Assembly (NCBI GenBank): GCA_037176885.1
Contig: JAWWNJ010000107.1
Coordinates: 248,001-312,000, forward strand
DNA: 64,000 bases
Origin: Favolaschia claudopus
Taxonomy: Eukaryota > Basidiomycota > Agaricomycetes > Agaricales > Mycenaceae
Direction: 5' to 3'
Positions within the stretch are counted from its first letter, which is position 1. Every line of letters begins with the position of its first letter. A program made the translations under genes and the position numbers. Below the pieces are notes generated by a model. It saw only the letters and a list, made by a program, of their open reading frames with translations. It ran no database searches and was not told the origin of the DNA. Below, one piece after another: positions 55,947-64,000 of this stretch.

Positions 55947-58900
55947 TCACTGTCTCGACGGCAGAGGCTGTCGTTGCTTACCGGCACTCTCCCAACTTGA
56001 CTCGCTGGTGCTCTGGCTTCCTTCAAAAGAAGAGGACGACCCCGCGCGTCCGAGCTTATATTCGTCCTCGGAGTTGCTGCTGGATGAGTAGATAGTGTCA
56101 CCGGACGAGTAGTCTGTGGCGACACCATCGGCTCCATAACTTCCGAAGTGACCGTCATCCTTCACAATGTCCGTGACTTGAACGTCCTGCAACGAAACAG
56201 ACAAAGGGCCTGTGAAGTCTATATCCCATAATGCCCCGTAAGGATGGCTGCTCGGACTCAAGTTCATTGCATTCTCCATGAATGCAGGGACCTCCGCCGC
56301 CCTTCCATCCGTGGGACTGAAATAATGAGTCGGATACGTATACGGCGGGTAAACAGATGCCATCGAGTTTAACTCCGCGTCTGACAGACCGGGAGTTCGC
56401 GCGTTAACCGATGCGGTGTCCGAAGAGTCTCCAGATCCGACGGTCGTGCTCGTATGGCTGTGTGTGGATGCCTCGCCGCGTTGAAGCTACAAACATGGAG
56501 TAGAATCAATCAGTGTCCCGATCGCGGGTAACATAAACTTTACGTCGTTCGGGGCCACTACGTACGCCCCACTGTCATGCATTGTGCCTTTTTTCACCGT
56601 CGCATCGTTCAACTCCTTGCTGTATATCGACTCGCCTGTCCACAAATAGTCATTGCCTTGGGGATTCAACGAGTTCCTCTAGAGAGAAAGAACGTCACTG
56701 GTACCGACATAGCACGAAGCTACGTGCATGGAATTCCTTACCTCGTTGTACGCATTCATTGCTGAGACAAAAAGTTCTGTTCCCAAAGTGGCATTTCCAT
56801 GTAGGCCCACCTAAACACGTTCCGTTGTTAATGCTCTGCATAGACATGAATTTAACAGACATACCTGTTCCGATGGTCCGCTTCGAAGTCTCTCTTTCTC
56901 GCTTTCGCTCAAGTGAGCGGTGTGGGGCCAGCCCTGGAGCAGCTCGCTCTTGCAATGAAGTCGACGTTATCGCTCTGCAACCAGTCTGCTCTACCGGACA
57001 ATCGCTCACTTTGTTGGATTCGCCAGTCGCTGACATAACCTGTCCTGTTCCCGGAATACCTAACGCAGCTACGGTCTTCTAAATATGTTCCTCGTTATTG
57101 TCCTGTATGGCATGAACTTGAACAACCTGCCTCTTCTGCTCGGTAGACGACTGGTATTGTTTCCGCATTCGCCGGCACATAGAACTTCCCGTCTTCACGC
57201 GCACCTTCACGGGCGGATCGGTGCCCATCTTCCTGGCGTGCACTGACCTGTGCGAACTCGTTGTTAACGTCGTTCAGCTCTGTTGACCAATTACTCACTT
57301 TATCGCCCGCTGCAGCACCTGACTGAGATCTCACTGTCCCAGCCTCGCCGTGCCCTCGCTTTGAATGACGCGTGACACGACTTTGAGGTCGAGTGATGTT
57401 CGCTGCAGTCTCCATCGACTGAACACTCTGGCCTGTGCTGTGAACGGCAATTCCAGCGTTATCTCTAATCCTGCTCGGAAGCCTAACAGCATTCCTCTGC
57501 AGCGAGCCCGCATCCATCTAACAGACCCGTCCTTTCGGCACTTGCACAAACGGACTCTGGGACGAAAACGCACCTGGCCCTGTATTTCATATCCGTCCAC
57601 GTCACGAGAAACATTGCCTAACTTTGTACGGCGATAGGCCTGATCGTTCGCCGTCCCGTCCAAGCTTCGCTGCATAGGAGTAAATGGCGTTGAGGCCCTT
57701 CGCCCATGCAAGCCCGTGGAAATGGAGGTTGCCTGACGACATCCTACTGTCAATTTTCGTATAGGTCACTACCCTACCGGAAACGCACCTCCTCCGGTAC
57801 TTGGCTGGAGGGCCTGGTGATGTCCCTTGAAAAATCTACGGAAAACACGTCACGGTACCGCTGATTCGCAGGGACCTGATAGGTGTTTTGATGAAGGCGA
57901 CTTGCAGGTCGAGAAGTGGCTGTTCCACTTGCAAACGAAGGTGATTTCAACTGAGTGAACCTCTTCTCAGTACTCGCGACACAAAATACTGCACCACACC
58001 GACCTCTGCATGTCGGCTACTCGGCGCTCTGATGATACCGTTACCTATGTTGCTGTGTCCCGGGAAAGGAGAGCCTGGGTGTTGGCCGTCTTCGTATACT
58101 CGAGTGCGCGCAACTTCGACACGACCGTCTCGGTCTCCAGATATCTGACACGCGTCAGTCTCCGGCGAAGATCCGTGTCGATGGAAGATCGCAAGCACCT
58201 GTTGTCTGTCGCCGACAGATACCGTTTCGTTCCCGTTCCCGAACCCAATCGCCGACGCGTCTCCTTGCAGCAACATGGCGTGCAACGATCCGCGAGACTG
58301 TGGCCTTTGATCGTACAAATCAGACTGCGAAAAGTTGCCTGTCTGCTGAATATGAGATGGCAAGTGCGCATAACATGTTTAAATTTACATGATTGTTTGG
58401 GGTTTTAACTGGAGAGCGAGGAGCCGGCAGATGCATTTCGACCGCTGCCTGCATGCGGTGCCCCGCGTTGTCCTCTAGTTGAAGGACATTCGAAGGCTCG
58501 CTCGGAGTCGGCCTTCGGCTAGTGCTCCCGCCAACAGTACTACGTGCGTGTGCGCCGTTCAACGGTCTCCCTCCCCCCTTCCTCGCCTGCTTCGTCCGTA
58601 AACACCTCTCTTTAGTATGGATGGCCATCTAAGTCGGCTTACCTTGCCAGGACTGCGCCGCCCTCGTCCCTGACTGGAGGCAGTCGACAGCTCCTTTCCC
58701 CGGCTTGCCAGCGCCATGTCCTGCTGGGTGACGTTATCAAAGGTGAAGTCAGGCGAACTCGACGCCGGTTGGAGGCCGAACTGTCTGCGCTGAGTACCAA
58801 CCACTTGTGATTTGAAAAACCTACCAGAGACTGTCCGTGACCGACAGGAGGCGTTTGTAACACGCGATCCGGTAGCTTACTTGATGACCGGCTGGGATCG

Positions 58901-60067
58901 TTGGGTGCGTTCGGCATCGGCACGAATCCACCTTTATGGACTTTATCCTGTTCATAGACCGTGATATGAATTCTCGCTCAAAAATTGACTTCGTAGTAAC
59001 CTACCTGAGGACCCTGGTACTGCATAAACTTCCATCCGTTTACCGGAGGTTGCGTTTGTACTGGTTTTGTACTCAAGATCCTGGCGATGGAAGACTGTGC
59101 CGGATGGACGAGCTCCTGCGCTGCCTTCAGCGGTGCGCGTAGCACCTGAACCTCCATGACTTCCACTGTCTTCGTTTAAATGCAGAACGTGCGCGGAAAT
59201 AGTAGCGCTTACAAGCCAAGGAGATTGCTGGAGTGGACACGCCATTGATCTCTTTGTTTATCGAAATGGCACTGACCGACACAGTGACCATCACAATGGA
59301 ACCAGAAAGCGAGCTCCTCAGAAGGCTGAAGGGTATGCGGTGACCCCTGACGTCGAACGCCACATAATCTCTAAGACGATAATTGTTGGCCAGAGCCGTA
59401 CGGAAACGGTCGAGCACATCCGGATTGGATATCTTCAAATCGTCTAGAGTGACCGCACCTGCTGTCCGTAAGTGTCTTGCAACAAGAATACCACGGAACC
59501 TCACCGTTGGGGTCCTCGCCTTCATGCAACCAAACGCGTCCTCCGACCCTCAAACATTTCTGTCCGTCGAAAAAGTCCCACCCGTTTACAACGGGCTTTC
59601 CTCCCGCTATGGCGCTGACTATGGTCTCCACTCCCCTCAGGCACTCCTCCTGCACTCCTACGAAGCCCTCGTCGTCTGTGTGAACTGATCAAGCACACCA
59701 AACGCGATCGACGCTGAAGTTACTTACCGCAGGGCGCCACTAAACCCCACCTTTTCGCCTTCAACACTTCGGGGTTCGCACCGCCAGCGCTCCCGCCCCC
59801 CGACAAAGCCTGTGCTTCGAACAAGCCTACAACAATGAGGGGAATGACGGGCGGTAGCGTGTTAGGTTCGGTTGGGACAGCTGCGCGAACCGTCTTCCAG
59901 CGCTCATGGCCCTTTCCCCAACCGGCAATTCGTAGGATATCGGTTCTTCCAGCGTAATATTCACTGCCCCTAATATACGAGAGGACGCCCAGTAACTGCT
60001 CGGCAGAGTAGTTCGAAAAGTCGACGCGTTCTGAGCGCAACGTTCTATTGTATATGTCAACGTCCAT
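55947..60067 (-). CDS. large multi-exon protein of unknown function, low-complexity C-terminal two thirds
   Basis: I do not recognise it. A chain of open minus-strand stretches separated by short GT-AG introns runs from ATG 60067 (MDVDIYNRTLRSERVDFS) to the stop at 55947. The N-terminal part looks folded: AEQLLGVLSYIRGSEYYAG, ILRIAGWGKGHERWKTV, GLFEAQALSG, then VVNGWDFFDGQKCLRVGG and AGAVTLDDLKISNPDVLDRF. The remainder is rich in Ser, Pro, Gln, Gly and charged residues (for example PSRSSSKLPDRVLQTPP and YSSSSNSEDEYKLG), suggesting disorder. The low-complexity blocks and N-terminal globular part would suit a nuclear or regulatory protein, but that is a guess. It may be two genes; the link near 57.8 kb is the weakest. 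Confidence 0.55.
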
Positions 60068-60562
60068 TCAAGAGGAAGCCAAGTGGTATGAAGCAATGGC
60101 GAACCTGCAGTCCTGGACCCTACAGTTATATACTGTGGTGGTACGGCAAGCAGGAAAGTGATCTTTGTTTCACTCTAAAATAAGCGACTTGAGCCAGAAA
60201 TGGTCATGAAGAGAGAGTTACGCAAGCTGGCGCATCGCTACTCTTCTTGCCAGCAAACGTTGCCAAAAAAGTTACTTCGAGCGGCCGCTTAAGGACGAGA
60301 TCGGCTGTTTATTTCCTTTTTGGGCCATAATCCAATGTTCTCGCCAAATGTTTCTCTTGTTTCGGGTCCGTGGCCTTGACTTGTATGTTCTACAAATTGA
60401 GGTCGAGCGACGAGCTCGTTGCGACGCACTGACGAATAAGGCATCGACTCTTATGCGGTTTCTCCGGTCCAACTTGAGCAATCGACTCGGCGAAAGAGAC
60501 CATAACCGGTAGGTACCTTCAAGCAGTGCTGTATAAAGGCTTCAGTGAATGCGCTGCTCGCC

Positions 60563-61265
60563 ATGGACTTCCCCCGAGCCCGTCTATACCAGTCGTCCAT
60601 TAAAGACACTTTCGCTCGTGGTCTGCGAACCACAGCTACTCCTGTGCCAGCGGTTGACCCCAGCCCCTCCCACGCTTTGCAAACCGATCCGTTCGAAAAT
60701 TATCGCCGCTTCACAAAGGATAGCGGCACCAGATCGCACCTTGCAATCGACGTTGACGTATGGCATGCACTACCATCAATTGAAGTGCACTCTTCAGCCG
60801 AAAATAGTCCCGTCCACGGCGACGCAGCTGAGGGTGCCACGAATGCGATTCTCAGGAACGCGCGCCTTCCTCCTCTCCCCCCCCCCGACTACATCGAATA
60901 CGGCGGCGACCCAGAGCACGACATTGCCGAACTTTTCACTTGCTCAATATGTTGGGAAACATTCAACCTTCCTGTCGTGTGAGTTGCATGCCGCTGCGCG
61001 TGCAGACACGAATTCTCACTTCGGTAGACTCTTGTGCGTGCACGTCTTCTGCGATGCTTGCATGGCCAGAGCGATGGAACGCGCTGGCACATGTCCTCTC
61101 TGTCGTGGAGAGATAACCGAGAATCCCATCCAAGATGAGCTCTTTGAAAGGGAATTAGCGCGCGCAATAGCGGAAAACGACGTAGAGGCACCGACTTCCC
61201 GTACTCGTATCCCTCCTTATGTTTGGCCACACGTCATGTCAGGTCGCACCTACAATGTAGAATAA
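60563..61265 (+). CDS. RING-finger protein (C3HC4)
   Basis: Two exons, 60563-60978 and 61028-61265, give 217 codons plus stop. The RING spans the intron: FTCSICWETFNLPVV then LLCVHVFCDACMARAM and AGTCPLCRGEITENP, with ligands C-x-x-C, C-x-H-x-x-C, C-x-x-C. About 130 residues before it are Pro/Ser-rich without a known domain, and a short helix follows. Such proteins are usually E3 ubiquitin ligases. ATG 60563 (gccATGg) was chosen for its context; an in-frame ATG at 60545 would add six residues. A TATAAAG lies at 60532-60538, unusually close to either start. Confidence 0.82.
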
Positions 61266-62777
61266 GTTATGAATACAGATTCTCTACGTCAGAAATTTAA
61301 GCGAGCGGTCTCTTTCCACGCACTTTTTCGTCCGTCAATGGTCGCTCGCCGTACCTTGTCTCGCTCGTGGATTGCGCGTCGTGTACCGCGATCACAAGGA
61401 AAAGACACTGGGGTCTCGCCTTCGTAGACAGACAACACGCCTGGCTGTCTCTTCCTGACGTTGCATCGAAGCTTTTCGCCTTGACCGTATCGTCTGATCT
61501 TGGACGTGAGAGACACGCTCTTCAACTTGTAGCACCTGTGAGAGAGGACACGGCCTGTTGGTGCGCGACCGGATTTGCTTTGGTGGGCTCCTCCTACCTG
61601 CGATGTTTCCTTCAATGGCCAGCCGTACCCACGCCAGGCACGAAATGTTCTCTTCACATAGACGCGCTTTCAGTTCGCCGCAAGGAGAAGAGATTTAAGA
61701 AAGGATCGGGCTGCGATGTCGCTGACCACTCACCCGCCTATGCATTGAACTCTCTACGTCGATCCTTCCGTCGACTTGCCACCGATTTCGCACCCTCACA
61801 GTTTTCGTCTCTGCAGTGAAGAATTTTGCCTGCTCGTGGCTAGCGTCCAAACTCAGTGCAACGCGCATTTTCGATTCTTTGATAATTCGTGTGCGCTTCT
61901 TGACGGTGCCTTCGATGGTCAAGTACTTTGTGTTTGCGTTCCATGCATCAGCAAATAACCGCGCGTCTTGGTACGAGGAGCGTGTGTGTTGCAGGAGCTG
62001 TCCCTTCAGGTCCTCCTAGAAGGGAGACGACATTAAGACAAGTTCTAGTCGTGACCGAAACGCTCAGCGAGTTCGAGGTGCTGCTCCATTGCACCGTCCT
62101 GCTTTTGACTTGCAAATAGTTGCTATACCGGCGCACATCTCCTGCTGGTCCGATCTGGTCTCCACATAGCTACTTCGTCCTCTTCAACAGACGCCTCGCA
62201 CTTTGATTCTCAGTATGCACGTCCAGATCATTTCACGGACTCAGAAGACCAAAGACTTTTCGATCCCTCCCTTGCGAACACTTTGGCTGGCAACAAAGTC
62301 ACCTAACAGAACGTCCTTTGAGCTTGTACTTGACTCTCGCGTTGCGGCTGAATTCTGGCGGAATTTGCGGGACCTTCGAATCTGTTGCGTGTCGTGCAAA
62401 GAAGTCGCAGATTGGAAGTTGCAGATACTGTCTTGCCTTCGAGAAGTTCGCCCCAAAGTAACTGTTGGCTGCATTCTCCGGCCTGCTGGTCGCTGCGAGC
62501 AAGTGCGGAGATTCAAATTTAATTCAATCGGCAGCGAGCGTTTATCACGTGTGCCGACGACTTTCTGTGTCACTGATTTGAAGCACCTGGATAAGTGAAG
62601 GCAGAAAAACCAGAACCAGGGTGCAAAGAATGGTGAAGGACAGCCACCGCCTATGTCTCCTCTCCCTCCCTCTGTGCGATGAGAAGAAGACTCAATGATT
62701 ATTAGCCTCCCCCTCCTATCTACTCCAAACTTCAACGTGACCCGACATTGTGTGCCTAATTCTCGTACATGTCCTTT
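61266..62777. other. 1.5 kb without a supportable gene
   Basis: Overlapping open frames on both strands (notably 61367-61819 + and 61289-61657 -) show no motif, and none connects to a convincing splice chain. Confidence 0.4.
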
Positions 62778-63844
62778 CTACTCCGTATAAAGCGGTGAAT
62801 TTGAGCAGTTCGGATTCCTGCAACGTGCACCAAAGCGAAATAAAAGGCTGCTCTTCGCCATGAGCGAAAGAGACGGATCGATGTCCTGACCGACGTTTCC
62901 CATTCCACCCCACTTGATGTGCGCGAAACCTTTCAGTTCGTGAACAGACCTCCAACGGCCTGGACAAGACATGCCGCACGGCCTGTCCCAACCTGTAGTA
63001 GAAATGTGGAGGGTGATTGCGCCTGGAAATCGAGACGTTGTGCGGAAAAAACGGTGATACAACGGGTCGAAATATAGCGCATGCATCTGCTTTCTCCAGC
63101 CTTGTATGTGTTGTTGTTCCGACACATTTTTCAGGACCGGAGTGATGATTTCAGCCGCCCCAATAGCGATCATCTGGTCCGTGTTCGGGGACGCAAAGAA
63201 GAGGGGACCAAGATTGCGTCGCAAGGAAAAGGTAATTGTCACCACCGATCCCTGCAAAACGTCAAGACCAGGACCTCGCTGATATTGCTGTTCAGCTCAA
63301 CACGCACCGGCATGGAAGTATGACAGAATATCAGTCTCCACCCTCCAGTGGAAATATATGGCCCTGCACTCCAACTGCGATCCTCCAACACAAACCCAGA
63401 CTCCTTGGTCATAAAGGTTTCCCAAGCATCGAAGTTCTCGTAGTAGCTTATCACGTTCAAGTTGTCGGGACGTGGCACATCGGACAGAGTGGACGCGACA
63501 GCCAACGCAACTGACCCTACGATCCAGCTGTGTGTTCGCTCCAACACTCGAAAAAAGCCCTCGAACAAAAAGCTATGGCCCTGTTCGTGAGACGGAGGAA
63601 CGAAGCCTGGGCATTTGGTGAAAAAGGGGGACGTGTATCTATAGGTTCTGGACTTGAGATATTCCTTAGCATACATGCTGCACGCTCTGTCGACGTGCGA
63701 GAAGCGGAGAATGTCGATAAGAGCGAGAAAGCGCAGCATGTATAGGACGATGTCGGATTGACTCCAAAAGTCATGAGGAGGAAGGCGTTTTGTTTTGCGG
63801 TACGGCTGTACTCGAGTTTTCAGGGCTGGGCGGTGCTTAGGCAT
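62778..63844 (-). CDS. F-box-like hypothetical protein, two exons
   Basis: Exons 63844-63308 and 63251-62778 give 336 codons plus stop. The N-terminus is basic (MPKHRPALKTRVQPYRKTKR), followed by an F-box-like helix stretch DIVLYMLRFLALIDILRFS. The body has IVGSVALAVASTLSDVPRPD and LNVISYYENFDAWETF; after the intron come SVVTITFSLRRNLGPLFFAS and MIAIGAAEIITP. This pattern resembles a group of uncharacterised agaricomycete F-box-like proteins (from memory). The usable start is ATG 63844; a more upstream in-frame codon is GTG. I see no damage. Confidence 0.65.
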
Positions 63845-64000
63845 TGTGTGGAACGACACTAAAAGAAAGCGCCTTTTATTCGTCTCGCTGCGTTACGTGC
63901 GCACAACATTAACCATAACAATCCTACTCGTTCACGTCGTCTCTTTCGAAATTGGGTGAGATCGTTTCGAGGAATACCCTGTCAGGTAAGTCAGCGGGCA

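Noticed and set aside
1..64000. Retrotransposon or transposase coding genes
   Set aside because: I looked for reverse-transcriptase, integrase and DDE-type motifs in the long frames and saw none. The mobile elements here are non-autonomous.

Overview
This window comes from a filamentous basidiomycete, most likely an agaricomycete. Genes are split by many 45-60 bp GT-AG introns. The conserved neighbours are fungal: a Tup1 corepressor, GPI8, an HCNGP/SAP30BP homologue and a GH28 pectinase. One gene (38.3-39.2 kb) belongs to a secreted-protein family I associate with agaricomycetes. I saw no rRNA, tRNA, CRISPR array or telomere repeat.

The main content is a cluster of paralogous genes coding for roughly 1000-residue P-loop NTPases with a restriction-endonuclease-like C-terminal domain. 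This is the architecture of Crinkler/RHS-type (CR) proteins. There are six gene copies: A 1.7-5.8 kb (+), B 6.6-9.8 (+), C 22.7-25.9 (-), D 26.7-30.2 (-), E 30.8-34.2 (+) and F 41.8-45.1 (+). A seventh begins at the left edge (1-213, -) and a degenerate eighth lies at 34.6-35.2 kb (-). All six share one six-exon plan, with an intron directly before the Walker A motif. They fall into type I (B, C), type II (A, D, F) and type III (E, edge fragment). Reading outward from a 12 kb block of ordinary genes, both sides show I, II and a head-to-head III, so the cluster is a mirror image. Only E keeps a recognisable Q-x-K nuclease motif; the others carry M-R-V there and have gained long basic tails. A is broken by a TIR element with a 9 bp target duplication, and F by a one-base insertion.

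The spacer (10.2-22.2 kb) holds a GH28 gene with a frame break, HCNGP and GPI8 in a tight divergent pair, and TUP1. From 34 to 41 kb there are a CR relic, two unrecognised genes and a seven-or-so-exon secreted-protein gene with a nearby relic of its 3' end.

From 45.2 to 53.4 kb the DNA is repetitive: a Harbinger/Tourist-like MITE, three full tandem copies (plus a partial fourth) of a 2309 bp unit, then 72 bp and 59 bp minisatellites. The right end (53.6-64 kb) holds a damaged F-box gene, a large low-complexity gene of unknown function, a RING-finger gene and an F-box-like gene.

The exon coordinates given for B, C, D, E, F, RING and the 36.7 kb and 62.8 kb genes were derived by hand from splice sites. 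Their summed lengths are divisible by three, except in F, where the one-base insertion shows.
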